Shown: piece by piece, positions 1 through 8,396 of the stretch | Numbering within the stretch: position 1 is the stretch's first letter | Layout of the letters: every line of letters starts with the position of its first letter | NCBI RefSeq assembly: GCF_042666875.1 | Contig: NZ_JBHTCX010000005.1 | Coordinates: 62,001-126,000 of the forward strand | Reading direction: 5' to 3' | Source of the DNA: Brachybacterium sp042666875 | GTDB lineage: Bacteria > Actinomycetota > Actinomycetes > Actinomycetales > Dermabacteraceae | DNA length: 64,000 nucleotides | Translations under genes and position numbers: made by a program | The notes under the pieces: model-generated | The model's input: the letters and a program-made list of their open reading frames with translations, nothing else | Told to the model about the DNA's origin: nothing | The model's database searches: none

Positions 1-87
1 CGCGACGCCCGCCGCGCCCAGGAGGAGGATCCCTTCGCCGAGGACGGACACGAGCATGAGCACGAGGACGAGGGGAGGCGGCGATGA
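1..87 (+). CDS. ftsE: FtsE C-terminal tail (partial)
   Basis: The frame is open from the first base and ends in a TGA at 85-87 that overlaps the ftsX ATG by four bases (ATGA). It encodes the last 28 residues, rich in Glu, Asp, His and Arg (ending EDGHEHEHEDEGRRR). FtsE is the cytoplasmic ATPase of the FtsEX complex, which controls peptidoglycan hydrolysis at division. The identity comes only from position directly before ftsX; no ATPase motif lies inside the window. Charged C-terminal extensions on FtsE are common in actinobacteria. Confidence 0.75.
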   Translation, partial: RDARRAQEEDPFAEDGHEHEHEDEGRRR

Positions 88-1001
88 GGGCGCGGTACAT
101 CCTCGGCGAGATCTTCACGGGCCTGTGGCGGAACATCGCCATGGTCATCTCCGTCGTCATCGTCACCGCGGTCTCGCTGACCTTCGTCGGCACCGGATTG
201 CTGATGCAGAAGCAGATCATGGACATGAAGTCGACCTTGGTCGAGCAGTCCCAGGTGACGATCTTCCTGTGCTCGCCGCATTCGACCTCCTCCTCGTGCG
301 CCGGTGGCGCGGCGACCGATGCGCAGATCGACTCCGTGCGGCAGGCGCTGGAGGGCGATGTGCTCTCCCCGTACATCTCCTCGTACACCGAGCGCAGTCA
401 GGACGAGGCGCTGTCGATCTACCAGGAGCAGTTCGCGGGGGAGGGATTCGTCTCCAACTTCACCGCGGAGGACATGCCCGTCTCCTTCCACATCACCCTC
501 GAGAACGCCGATGAATCCGCTGCGGTGGTCGAGTTCTTCCAGGGCCGCGACGGCGTCGACGAGGTCACCGACCTGCTCAGCGCATTCGCGCCATTCATCG
601 ACGTGCTGAACCAGTCGACCATGTTCGCGCTGGGACTGGCCGTTCTCATGCTCATCGCCGCCCTGCTGCTGGTGGCCACGACGATTCGCATGTCCGTCGC
701 CAACCGGCGCCGGGAGATCGCGATCATGCGCCTGGTCGGCGCCTCCAACCTCTTCATCCGTCTGCCGTTCCTGCTGGAGGGAGCCGTCGCCGCGATCATC
801 GGCGGGGTGATCGCCTCCGGGATGCTCTGGGTCGGCTTGCACTACATCGTCCAGGGCTGGCTCGCTCCGACCCTCGGTCAGCAGCTCGTCACGGTCGGCG
901 CCGAGGACCTGATCTGGGCCGCACCGATCCTGATCGCGCTGGGCGCCGTCCTGTCCATCGCCTCGTCCGTGGTCTCCCTGAACCGCTATCTGAAGGTGTG
1001 A
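84..1001 (+). CDS. ftsX: Cell division protein FtsX
   Basis: This 305-residue protein is the membrane partner of FtsE. It has a first membrane segment at about residues 20-42 (after GEIFTGLWRNIAM), a large extracellular domain with two Cys in LCSPHSTSSSC, then three C-terminal segments around residues 180-200, 230-250 and 275-300. NRRREIAIMRLVGAS just after TM2 is the typical FtsX/MacB cytoplasmic loop motif. FtsX passes the ATPase state of FtsE to periplasmic peptidoglycan hydrolases. It overlaps ftsE upstream and the M23 hydrolase downstream by four bases each, so the three are probably translationally coupled. Confidence 0.95.
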   Translation: MRARYILGEIFTGLWRNIAMVISVVIVTAVSLTFVGTGLLMQKQIMDMKSTLVEQSQVTIFLCSPHSTSSSCAGGAATDAQIDSVRQALEGDVLSPYISSYTERSQDEALSIYQEQFAGEGFVSNFTAEDMPVSFHITLENADESAAVVEFFQGRDGVDEVTDLLSAFAPFIDVLNQSTMFALGLAVLMLIAALLLVATTIRMSVANRRREIAIMRLVGASNLFIRLPFLLEGAVAAIIGGVIASGMLWVGLHYIVQGWLAPTLGQQLVTVGAEDLIWAAPILIALGAVLSIASSVVSLNRYLKV

Positions 1002-2311
1002 GCATGTCCCAGAACATCCTGCGGCGTCCGGCCGGCTTCCTCGCGGTCGCGGCCCTGGCCCTCGTCCCGCTGCTGTCCCCTCTCCCGCCGGCCGCGGCCG
1101 ACGGGGACAAGGACGAGAAGATCGCCGAGCGCGAGGAGGTCGATCAGCAGCTCGAGGACCTGCGCCTCGAACTCGAAGGTGTCAACGAGGACCTGGCCGA
1201 CACCTACCTCGCGCTCGCCGAGACCGAGCTGCTGATCCCTCAGGCTCAGCAGGATCTCGAGGATGCTCAGGAGGAGCTGGAAGCGGCGCGCGAGGAGGAC
1301 CGCGAGACCGGGGAGCGGCTGGACGCGGCCCAGGAGGAGGAAGAAGAGCTCTCGGGCGAGGTCAAGTCCGGTCAGGAAGAGGTCGACCGCAGCGATGAGG
1401 AACTCGCCGAGGTCGCGATCGCCGCGTACAAGGGGGGCGGCGTCCCCAACCCCTCCAGCGTCTACGTCGGCGGGCAGGAGCCGCAGGACACCGTCGACCG
1501 CTCGATGAACTACCGGCTGACGCTCTCCTCGCAGGGGTCGCGGCTGGACACGCTGCGCACCGACCAGTCCGTCACCGAGAACTCGGCGGACCGGCTCACC
1601 GCGGTGCGCGAGGAGATCGACGACCTCAAGCAGGAGGCCGAGGAGGCCGTCCAGCGCCGCGAGGACGCCGAGGATGAGGCCGCGCAGGCGAAGCAGGACC
1701 TCGATGACCTCTACGCGGACCAGAAGCGCCAGCGGGACGAGCTCGAGGACAAGAAGACCGAGTACGAGGACCAGGAGTCCGAGCTCGAGACGCGCAGCAG
1801 CACGCTGGACGACGAGATCGAGGAGCTCGCGCAGCAGGAGCGCGAGCGTGAGGAGCGGGCGCAGCAGAAGGCACAGAGCAGCGGAGGCGACTCCTCCAGC
1901 GGCTCTGCGAACACCGGCGGCGCCTGGCAGCACCCGGTCGGCGGCCGACTGAACTCGAACTTCGGCTGGCGCGTCCACCCCATCTACGGCACCCGCAAGC
2001 TCCACGCCGGTGTCGACTTCCCGTCGGCCTGCGGAACCCCGGTGGGAGCCACCCACTCCGGGCGCGTCATCCAGCGCACCTGGAACAGCGGGGCCGGGAA
2101 CAAGATCATCCTCAGTCACGGCATCCACAACGGCCACCTGATCACCAGCTCCTACCACCACCTGCAGAGCTACGCCCTGCCCGTGGGCGCGCAGGTCTCC
2201 GCCGGGGACACGGTGGGGTACGTGGGCACCACCGGCTCCTCGACGGGTTGCCACCTGCACTTCGAGATCCATGAGGACGGCAACGCCGTCAATCCCACCA
2301 AGTACATGTGA
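998..2311 (+). CDS. Secreted coiled-coil M23 (LytM) peptidoglycan hydrolase
   Basis: 437 residues from a GTG that overlaps the ftsX stop (GTGA); an ATG at 1004 is the alternative start. Domains in order: a signal peptide (to about residue 34, ending PPAAA), long Glu/Arg/Gln-rich coiled coils (about 40-135 and 200-295), a Ser/Gly linker, and a C-terminal M23 domain (about 310-437). The zinc ligands are present: NSNFGWRVHP, HAGVDF and CHLHFE. A catalytic LytM domain on a coiled coil directly behind ftsEX resembles EnvC or PcsB, which FtsEX controls. A role as the FtsEX-gated cell-separation hydrolase is inferred from order and architecture. Unlike EnvC, the metal ligands are intact, so it may cut the wall itself. 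Confidence 0.9.
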   Translation: MSMSQNILRRPAGFLAVAALALVPLLSPLPPAAADGDKDEKIAEREEVDQQLEDLRLELEGVNEDLADTYLALAETELLIPQAQQDLEDAQEELEAAREEDRETGERLDAAQEEEEELSGEVKSGQEEVDRSDEELAEVAIAAYKGGGVPNPSSVYVGGQEPQDTVDRSMNYRLTLSSQGSRLDTLRTDQSVTENSADRLTAVREEIDDLKQEAEEAVQRREDAEDEAAQAKQDLDDLYADQKRQRDELEDKKTEYEDQESELETRSSTLDDEIEELAQQEREREERAQQKAQSSGGDSSSGSANTGGAWQHPVGGRLNSNFGWRVHPIYGTRKLHAGVDFPSACGTPVGATHSGRVIQRTWNSGAGNKIILSHGIHNGHLITSSYHHLQSYALPVGAQVSAGDTVGYVGTTGSSTGCHLHFEIHEDGNAVNPTKYM

Positions 2312-2500
2312 GGCGTCCCGTCGGCCCGGAAGCTCAGGCGGCGGTTCCGGCCCGATCGGCCCGGCCCTCCGGCCGGGCGTGACTGACCGGCCATATTCGC
2401 TCGCGTCGCACAGACGCCACGGCGTAAGCTGGGACGTCCGGTTGCACCCAGAGCGCAGCCGGGCATGCACAGTGGATCGATGGCAGGTCGGAGGGACATC

Positions 2501-3007
2501 ATGGCGGCGAAGAAGGCTGCGGCGAAGAAGACCGGCACGGCCGACGGTCCCGAGAAGAAGCTCATCGCCTCGAACAAGCGGGCACGTCACGACTACTTCA
2601 TCGATGCCACCTGGGAAGCCGGGATCGCGCTGACGGGCACCGAGGTGAAGTCGCTGCGTGAGCGGGGAGCGTCTCTGGTCGACGGCTACTGCTACGTGGA
2701 CGGCGGCGAGGTGTGGATGGACGCTGTGCATATCGCGCCGTACGTGAAGGGCACCTGGACGAACCACGCCACCCGCCGCAAGCGCAAGCTGCTGCTGCAC
2801 AAGCAGGAGATCGTGAAGCTGGCGAGCAAGTCCCGCGAGAAGGGATTCACGATCGTGCCGCTGGAGCTGTACTTCCTCGGATCGCATGCCAAGGTGCTCA
2901 TCGGCCTGGCACGCGGCAAGAAGGAGTACGACAAGCGCCAGACGCTGCGCGAGAAGCAGGACATGCGTGAGGCCGAGCGCGCGATGCGGCGACGCGAGCT
3001 CGCCTGA
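2501..3007 (+). CDS. smpB: SsrA-binding protein SmpB
   Basis: 168 residues. SmpB binds tmRNA and brings it to stalled ribosomes for trans-translation. Family hallmarks are NKRARHDYFIDATWEAGIALTGTEVKSLR, given here in parts: NKRARHDYFID then GTEVKSLRERGASLVDGY, then KRKLLLHKQEI and a basic C-terminal tail (DKRQTLREKQDMREAERAMR). The ATG at 2501 was chosen because GGAGG at 2490-2494 lies six bases upstream; ATGs at 2465 and 2480 are in frame but lack a comparable site. The N-terminus is Lys/Ala-rich (MAAKKAAAKKTG), an extension seen in actinobacteria. Its partner ssrA lies 1.8 kb downstream. Confidence 0.96.
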   Translation: MAAKKAAAKKTGTADGPEKKLIASNKRARHDYFIDATWEAGIALTGTEVKSLRERGASLVDGYCYVDGGEVWMDAVHIAPYVKGTWTNHATRRKRKLLLHKQEIVKLASKSREKGFTIVPLELYFLGSHAKVLIGLARGKKEYDKRQTLREKQDMREAERAMRRRELA

Positions 3008-3146
3008 GCCGAGCTCGCCTGACGCGAGGCTTTACCCTCTTTTGACTTTGATCGTGTCCGCTGGATAGCGTCGCGATGTGTCGGTGATCACCGACGCCAC
3101 CGATGCATCGCGGATCTTCCTGCGGTCGATCACGAGAGGCCTGTCC

Positions 3147-4052
3147 ATGCGTTCGAGCCTGCCCCTGCGTCGAGCTCTGGTCGCCGCCGCTGCCCTGGCG
3201 CTGGCAACCACCAGCGCCGCCTGCACATCAGCCGGCGAGGACGCGGCCCCGACCTCGAACGACGGAACCTCGGCCAGCGATGGCCAGGACCCCGCTGCGA
3301 GCGGCGAGGACACCGAGCCGTCGGACGGAGAGGAGGGCGCGGAGCCCTCCGACGGGGACGGGGCCGGTGGCGCGGCGATGAACCGCCCACCCGCAGTGCT
3401 GTATATCGTCGACGGCGTCTCGGACGTGGTCGACACGGACCAGGAGACCTGGAGCGCCGCAGCAGGAGACATCGCGGAGATCCTCGCCGACCACACCGCG
3501 GTCGACGGGGCATCCGAACCCTCGTGCGACGGGGACCTCACCTACGAGGACGGGGCGTCCGTCGACTGCACCGCGGAGTTCGCGATCGAAGGCCTGGACG
3601 GGCAGCAGGACCTGACGGTCATGGCCGTCCGGGCGCCCTCCGGGTACGATCCCGCCGGCTCGCCGGCGCTCTTGGTCAGCGTGGGCGAACCCCCGTCCGA
3701 CGACGCCCTCGAGGTCTTTACGGATCAGGGCAGCAACCTGGTCGGCGTCGGCCAGGGCTCGATGTTCAACGCGGAGGAGGTCCCCGCCGACGAACTCGCC
3801 GCCACGGTCGAGTCCACGGTCAACAGCCAGAACGGTTACGGGGTGCTGGATGCACCCATGGTCGCCCCGGAATGCTCCGAGCCGCTGCCGGCAGGATCGA
3901 CCGAGCCCGTCGAGTGCACCGTCGCCTGGGAGCACGACCCCGAGGTGACCTTCGGGGCCGAGGCGATGGGCGTGTGGTACCTCGACTCGGAGCCCGGCCT
4001 GCTGGTCGCGCTGGACGTCGCCGAGGCCGATGCCGCCGGTGACGAGGACTGA
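3147..4052 (+). CDS. Secreted or lipoprotein with DUF4333-like domains
   Basis: 301 residues from the ATG at 3147, preceded by GAGAGG; an in-frame GTG at 3078 would put extra sequence before the signal peptide. A hydrophobic segment after MRSSLPLRR ends in TSAAC, a weak lipobox with Cys about residue 26. A low-complexity Asp/Glu/Ser/Gly linker follows (to about 80), then two copies of a Cys-paired domain (CDGDL...DCTAEF and PECSEPL...ECTVAW) that resemble DUF4333. The function is unknown; the protein is probably surface-anchored. It stands alone between smpB and a convergent gene. Confidence 0.7.
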   Translation: MRSSLPLRRALVAAAALALATTSAACTSAGEDAAPTSNDGTSASDGQDPAASGEDTEPSDGEEGAEPSDGDGAGGAAMNRPPAVLYIVDGVSDVVDTDQETWSAAAGDIAEILADHTAVDGASEPSCDGDLTYEDGASVDCTAEFAIEGLDGQQDLTVMAVRAPSGYDPAGSPALLVSVGEPPSDDALEVFTDQGSNLVGVGQGSMFNAEEVPADELAATVESTVNSQNGYGVLDAPMVAPECSEPLPAGSTEPVECTVAWEHDPEVTFGAEAMGVWYLDSEPGLLVALDVAEADAAGDED

Positions 4053-4064
4053 TCTCCGCTGCTC

Positions 4065-4628
4065 TCAGTCAGCGCGCTCGAGCCGCGCGACGACCTGCCG
4101 GCTGGCGTCCAAGGATGCGTCATCGGTACCGCTGAGGTTCTCCCGCATCAGCAGAGCACGCCGGGCGTCCTCGAGCGCACGCTGTCTCAGCATCCCCGCG
4201 GCACGCGGCCGGTCGGCCGCCAGCTCGTGCGCGGCATGCTCGAACCGGCACTTCGCACGGTGCTGGAAGACGGAGGCGAGGACCGACAGCGACGACGGGG
4301 ACGTCGGATCGTCGAGCCCCGTCTCCTCCGCGGCGAGGTCGAACTGCTCCTCGGCGGGGACGAAGGCCCCCTGCCACTGCAGGACGTGCCCGTAGCGCAC
4401 CCGCCGGACGGCTCGGACCAGCGGTGGGAGGCCGGTGCTCTCGAGACTCCGGCGTGCCGCGACGGCGGCCTCCTCGAGCCGGCCGAGCATCCGCAGGTAG
4501 GCGGCAGTGCGGGGATCCTCCGGGTTCGACGCGCACCACTGGGCCAATGCCGTCGGATCCTCCACGACCTCCCGCAGGGTGTCGTCGTCGAGCCGAACCT
4601 GCACGCCTGCCGCCGAGAACCCGATCAT
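4065..4628 (-). CDS. Hypothetical soluble helical protein
   Basis: 187 residues from the ATG at 4628. Longer in-frame starts exist but would run into tmRNA, so this start is preferred. The protein is Ala/Leu/Arg/Glu-rich and predicted helical, with a TPR-like rhythm (YLRMLGRLEEAAVAARRSL, AFVPAEEQFDLAAEE, ALEDARRALLMRENLSG). No catalytic motif or membrane segment is seen. TPR-like proteins usually serve as scaffolds, but the fold call is only by eye. It converges with the lipoprotein gene and ends 12 bases from it. Confidence 0.6.
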   Translation of the reverse strand: MIGFSAAGVQVRLDDDTLREVVEDPTALAQWCASNPEDPRTAAYLRMLGRLEEAAVAARRSLESTGLPPLVRAVRRVRYGHVLQWQGAFVPAEEQFDLAAEETGLDDPTSPSSLSVLASVFQHRAKCRFEHAAHELAADRPRAAGMLRQRALEDARRALLMRENLSGTDDASLDASRQVVARLERAD

Positions 4629-4840
4629 CGCCGTATCGTCTCGCGGGCTCGGCTGCGCCGTCCAGCCCGGCCGCAGTTCGCCGTGAGCTGAGGAATAAAC
4701 TCTTCGGCTGCGGGGTTGGGCCCTGTAGAGTAGATGCACGACGCACGGGGAGACCCGTCGTTCGTGGGTGTTTGACAACTGCAGAGTGAGTGCATGGGCG
4801 GCCTTCGAGGCCGTCACAATCTGTGCTGCCACCCACGCTG

Positions 4841-5211
4841 GGGGACGATCGGTTTCGACGGTAGTTGTCCAGCGAGGGGAAGCGGGTCGAGAACCCAGAG
4901 TCATCTCGTTAATGTCCTCTGGAAACCAATAAGTGCCGAACCCAAGCGCACTGACTTCGCTCTCGCTGCCTGATCAGCGATAGCAGTCTGGAACCCCGGG
5001 CTTGCTCCTGACCCGGGTCGTTCCATCATCTAAGGAGCCACTGCTTCCGGCCCTCGTCATCGGGGTCGGGTGAACAACTCAGAGTGACTGAGTCCGCCGA
5101 CGACGTGTCCGTGCGAGCGTCGGGACTGAGAAAGCGTTACTACGGACTGCGCCCGGAGAAGCCCTCGCTCCGCACTATCGGACGCGGGTTCGATTCCCGC
5201 CGTCTCCACCA
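4841..5211 (+). ncRNA. ssrA: tmRNA (ssrA)
   Basis: 371 nt. The 5' GGGGACG (4841-4847) pairs with CGTCTCC (5201-5207), followed by A and an encoded CCA (5209-5211). The D-loop-like ATCGGTTTCGACGG and the T-arm GGGTTCGATTCCCGC are present. The resume codon GCC is at 4935, and the reading frame gives AEPKRTDFALAA with TGA at 4971-4973. The ALAA ending is the usual degradation signal. The tag matches the actinobacterial pattern (mycobacterial tags end in YALAA). It works with SmpB (2501-3007) to rescue stalled ribosomes and mark their products for proteolysis. Confidence 0.97.
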
Positions 5212-5224
5212 TTGCACTCACGAT

Positions 5225-5270
5225 GAAAGGCCCCCTCACCTGCACTGACGTGCGGGGGAGGGGGCCTTTC
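5225..5270 (+). terminator. Rho-independent terminator after tmRNA
   Basis: A perfect 13-bp stem (GAAAGGCCCCCTC at 5225-5237 with its reverse complement at 5258-5270) begins 13 bases after the tmRNA CCA. The loop itself holds a small GCAC/GTGC stem. It can also serve the convergent isomerase gene ending at 5322. Confidence 0.9.
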
Positions 5271-5321
5271 TCATGCCCGGCTCTCATGCCCTGCTCGCAT
5301 GCCCTTCGGCCAGCCTCGCCG

Positions 5322-6191
5322 TCAGCCGGTGATGAGCTCTTCGTAGCCGAGCTCGACCAGGTGGGCCCGGCTCATCGCCAGCGACTCGAAGATGTCTCGC
5401 CCGTAGGTCTGATCCTGCTCGATCAGCAGGTGCTGCGCGCCGGAGGCGATGCCCTGCTCGATGACCGGCTTCCAGTCCAGCGTGCCCTGACCGACCTCTG
5501 CGAACTGGACGATGTCGCGGGCCCAGTACTCGCCCCAGGCGGCGCCGTCGCCGCTGTCCAGCCGGTCGAAGAGCTCCTGACCGGGCAGCACGATGCGGTA
5601 ATCCTTGAGATGGACGAGGTCGAGGACGCCCTCGAAAGCCGCCAGGGTGCGCTCAGGATCCCGCCCGCCGCGCTGGACCCAGTGGCAGTCGATCTCGAAG
5701 CGCAGATGCGGGGCCTGCTCGCGGATGATGTCGAGCACCGTCGTGCCATCGATCATGGCGAACTCGACGTGGTGATTGTGATAGCTGAGGCTGAGCCCTT
5801 CGTCCGCGAGGCGCCGCGCGTAGTCGTCGGCCTCCCGGCAGAAGGCCAGGAGGGCGTCGCGGGAGCGCATCGCCTCCCGCGGCATCATCCCGATGCGGAT
5901 CAGAGAGGTGCCCAGGCGCCGCGCATCCTCGATATGACGATCGAAGTTCTCGGCGAGGCTGAGGTCGTCGCTGCCGGCGGGGACGGACGTCTTGCCGGAG
6001 ATCGCGGCGTACTCGATGCCCAGACTCTCGCGCGCGGCCTCCATGCCGGCCACGTTGTCCTCGGTCATCGGGATCTGCGAGACCTCCACGACCTGGAATC
6101 CGGTGTTCTTCACGCGCTCCAGGACGGCCGTGATGCCGTCGCGGGCGACGTGGTCCTTGAGCATCATGAGCTGGATGCCGATTCGTGCCAT
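5322..6191 (-). CDS. Sugar phosphate isomerase/epimerase (xylose-isomerase-like TIM barrel)
   Basis: 289 residues from the ATG at 6191, with AGGAGG just upstream (complement of 6196-6201). The protein has the AP-endonuclease-2/IolE-type TIM-barrel pattern: an N-terminal IGIQLMMLK strand, then SYHNHHVEF, FEIDCHWV, HLKDY, and a late VGQGTLDWKPVI with LIEQDQ. These supply the metal-binding Glu, Asp and His residues. Such enzymes act on sugars, inositols or keto-sugars in the cytoplasm; the substrate cannot be read from sequence. It is divergent from a Gfo/Idh/MocA oxidoreductase, a common catabolic pairing, with a shared 246-bp promoter region. Confidence 0.88.
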   Translation of the reverse strand: MARIGIQLMMLKDHVARDGITAVLERVKNTGFQVVEVSQIPMTEDNVAGMEAARESLGIEYAAISGKTSVPAGSDDLSLAENFDRHIEDARRLGTSLIRIGMMPREAMRSRDALLAFCREADDYARRLADEGLSLSYHNHHVEFAMIDGTTVLDIIREQAPHLRFEIDCHWVQRGGRDPERTLAAFEGVLDLVHLKDYRIVLPGQELFDRLDSGDGAAWGEYWARDIVQFAEVGQGTLDWKPVIEQGIASGAQHLLIEQDQTYGRDIFESLAMSRAHLVELGYEELITG

Positions 6192-6302
6192 GGGAACCTC
6201 CTGGGTCGGTCCGGGCCGCATCGCCCGGGGACGGCGGTCCGACCGCCGCTCATCGCCGCCACGGTATCCAGTGGCGCGGGTCATATCGGAGGTTTGCCGC
6301 AG

Positions 6303-6326
6303 GTTGCCCGTGCAACGGCGTGCAAC
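6303..6326. promoter_or_regulatory. Putative operator between divergent sugar genes
   Basis: GTTGC (6303-6307) and GCAAC (6312-6316) form an inverted repeat with a 4-base spacer, and a third half site GCAAC follows at 6322-6326. It lies between the two divergent sugar genes and could let one regulator control both. No regulator gene is adjacent, so this is a guess from symmetry. Confidence 0.35.
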
Positions 6327-6437
6327 TGCTGTGGAATCCTGCGATGTGACCCCAGTCTCGGGTCAGTCCTGCAGGACTCTGGTTGATGGCGGCCTGCTCC
6401 GGTCGCTGCGGCAGAGGCGAGATGAAAGGCGCAGCAC

Positions 6438-7649
6438 ATGACGACGACGTCCACTTCCGGTGCGGAAGCCCCCCGAACCGAGCCGGTGGTGCGCCTGGGC
6501 ATCCTCGGAACGGGCACGCAGGGCTCCGCCTACGCGCGGTTCATCGCCGAGGGTCTCGTGCCGCACATGAGCCTCGGCGCCCTGAGCGACACCGATCCGG
6601 CAGCACGTGCCGCGGCGAGCGAGACGCACCCCGGGGTGCCGACGTTCGCGACCCTGCACGAGATGCTCGCCTCGGGGTCCGTCGACGCGGTCGTCACGAC
6701 CATCCCGCACTACGAGCACCCCGCGGCCGCGATCACGTCGATCGAGGCAGGCTTTCCGACCCTGGTGGAGAAGCCGGCCGCCGTGCACACGAGCCAGGTG
6801 CGGAGGATGAACGAGGTCGCGGCCGCGCACCCGGAGGTGCCGTTCGCGATCATGTTCAACCAGCGCAACAACCCGCTGTACCGGCGCATCAAGGAGATCG
6901 TGGAGGCCGGCGAGATCGGTGAGGTGCTGCGCTCGACGTGGATCATCACCACCTGGTGGCGTCCGCAGGGCTACTTCGAGCAGTCCGCGTGGCGCGCCAC
7001 CTGGGGCGGAGAGGGCGGCGGGGTCCTCGTGAACCAGTCGCCGCACCAGCTGGACCTGTGGCAGTGGATCTGCGGCATCCCGAAGTCCGTGTTCGCCAAG
7101 GCCGGCTTCGGATTCCGCCGCGACATCGCCGTCGAGGACGAGGTCACGGCGCTGGTGGACTACGGCGACGGCCGCACCGGCACCTTCATCACCTGCACCC
7201 ACGACATGAAGGGGACCGACCGGCTGGAGATCCTCGGCAGCCGCGGCAAGATCCTCGTCGAGGGATCGAAGACGGCCACCGTGCACCGCTACGCCAAGAG
7301 CGAGAAGGAGATCTCCGACGCCACCACCCCCGAGAGCGCCCGCGAGCTGATGCGCGGGAACACCGCCGGGCAGGGCGACCTGGTCAGCACCGAGACGATC
7401 GAGGATTCCTCGGTCTGGGGCGGCCAGCATGCCGGCGTGCTGGAGAACTTCGCCCGCCACGTGCTCTTCGGAGAGGATCTGCTCGCTCCCGGCTCCGACG
7501 GCATCCATGGGGTGCGCCTGGCCAACGCGATCCACCTTTCGGCCTGGACCGGGCGCGAGGTGCCCTTGGATTTCGACGAGAGTGAGTACCTCGCCGAGCT
7601 CAACAAGCGGATCGCCGCCGAGGGCAAGTACCCCCAGCAGCAGGGCTGA
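6438..7649 (+). CDS. Gfo/Idh/MocA family oxidoreductase
   Basis: 403 residues from the ATG at 6438, with GAAAGG upstream. The N-terminal Rossmann fold has LGILGTGTQGSAYAR (about 20-34) and the family signature EKPAAV (111-116), which contributes the catalytic lysine. The C-terminal half has the substrate-domain pattern NQSPHQLDLWQWICG with the conserved His. Members oxidise or reduce sugars and polyols with NAD(P). The divergent isomerase at 5322-6191 probably acts in the same pathway (inferred from arrangement). The substrate is unknown. Confidence 0.9.
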   Translation: MTTTSTSGAEAPRTEPVVRLGILGTGTQGSAYARFIAEGLVPHMSLGALSDTDPAARAAASETHPGVPTFATLHEMLASGSVDAVVTTIPHYEHPAAAITSIEAGFPTLVEKPAAVHTSQVRRMNEVAAAHPEVPFAIMFNQRNNPLYRRIKEIVEAGEIGEVLRSTWIITTWWRPQGYFEQSAWRATWGGEGGGVLVNQSPHQLDLWQWICGIPKSVFAKAGFGFRRDIAVEDEVTALVDYGDGRTGTFITCTHDMKGTDRLEILGSRGKILVEGSKTATVHRYAKSEKEISDATTPESARELMRGNTAGQGDLVSTETIEDSSVWGGQHAGVLENFARHVLFGEDLLAPGSDGIHGVRLANAIHLSAWTGREVPLDFDESEYLAELNKRIAAEGKYPQQQG

Positions 7650-7733
7650 GTCGATCGGGCGGAATCAGCCTCCCCGAGCCTCGCCCGGCCCTACACTGCC
7701 GCGGAGGACTACTCACTCGACCAGGAGACGTTC

Positions 7734-8270
7734 ATGCCCCGCCCCGGTGACCCGGCACTCGCCAGCCGCCCCGACCGCTTCGAGCTCGCCACGCACCCGC
7801 AGTCGCGCTTCTTCCTCCTCAATGCCCTGCTCTCCGCCGTCATCATGCTCGCGCTGGTGATCTGGGGCCTGGTGGAGGGGATGTGGCCCCTGGTGATCGG
7901 TGCCGGCGTGCTGCTCGTGGGCTCCCCGGCGACGATGCTGTGGCTGGCGGGGCGCAACCGAGTGTGGCGGCTGCGTGACGGCCGGCCGCTCGAGACCCTG
8001 ATGCTCGACCTGCGCGAGGACCCGGGGGAGGCCTGGCGCCGCCTGTCCACCGGCGACCCGGCGGTATACACCCCGCTGGAGGTCCGGGACGCCACCGAGC
8101 ACACGCAGCAGACCCTCGAGGCGTACTGGCCCGAGGACGAGCCGGTCACCTACGTGGTCATCGTCGACGGCCGCAACGACCGGGCTACCGAGATCATCGA
8201 ACTGCGGGACGATCGGCACGAGGCCTTCCACGCCGCCAAGGACAAGGGGCTGGCCACTCAGTACAGCTGA
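7734..8270 (+). CDS. Two-TM membrane protein of unknown function
   Basis: 178 residues from the ATG at 7734, with AGGAGA upstream. Two adjacent hydrophobic segments (about residues 24-44 and 48-66) are followed by a soluble C-terminal domain of about 110 residues holding AYWPEDEPVTYVVIVDGRND. No known family was recognised. The C-terminal domain is probably cytoplasmic. It is monocistronic, followed by the palindrome and the EndoH gene. Confidence 0.65.
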   Translation: MPRPGDPALASRPDRFELATHPQSRFFLLNALLSAVIMLALVIWGLVEGMWPLVIGAGVLLVGSPATMLWLAGRNRVWRLRDGRPLETLMLDLREDPGEAWRRLSTGDPAVYTPLEVRDATEHTQQTLEAYWPEDEPVTYVVIVDGRNDRATEIIELRDDRHEAFHAAKDKGLATQYS

Positions 8271-8285
8271 GCGGAGGCGCGGAGA

Positions 8286-8301
8286 CGTTCCCGCGGGAAC
8301 G
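8286..8301. promoter_or_regulatory. Palindrome copy 1 (candidate operator of the EndoH gene)
   Basis: The perfect 16-bp palindrome CGTTCCCGCGGGAACG lies about 95 bases upstream of the EndoH ATG and 18 bases before TACTGT (8319-8324), a plausible -10 element. It therefore sits on the -35 region, where a repressor would act. The same 16 bases occur twice more after the gene. LacI-family operators have comparable CG-centred symmetry, but no LacI gene is in view. Confidence 0.6.
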
Positions 8302-8396
8302 CTCTCGCGCGCGGTTGCTACTGTGCTTCCACCCATCGCGCCGGGACCGCCGCGCTGCCGCGGACCGGTCGGACACGTCGAGAGGTCATCGTTCCC

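Noticed and set aside
986..2887. 633-codon minus-strand frame across the M23 and smpB genes
   Set aside because: It is antisense to two well-supported genes, has skewed Arg/Leu/Gly composition and no domain; a high-GC shadow.
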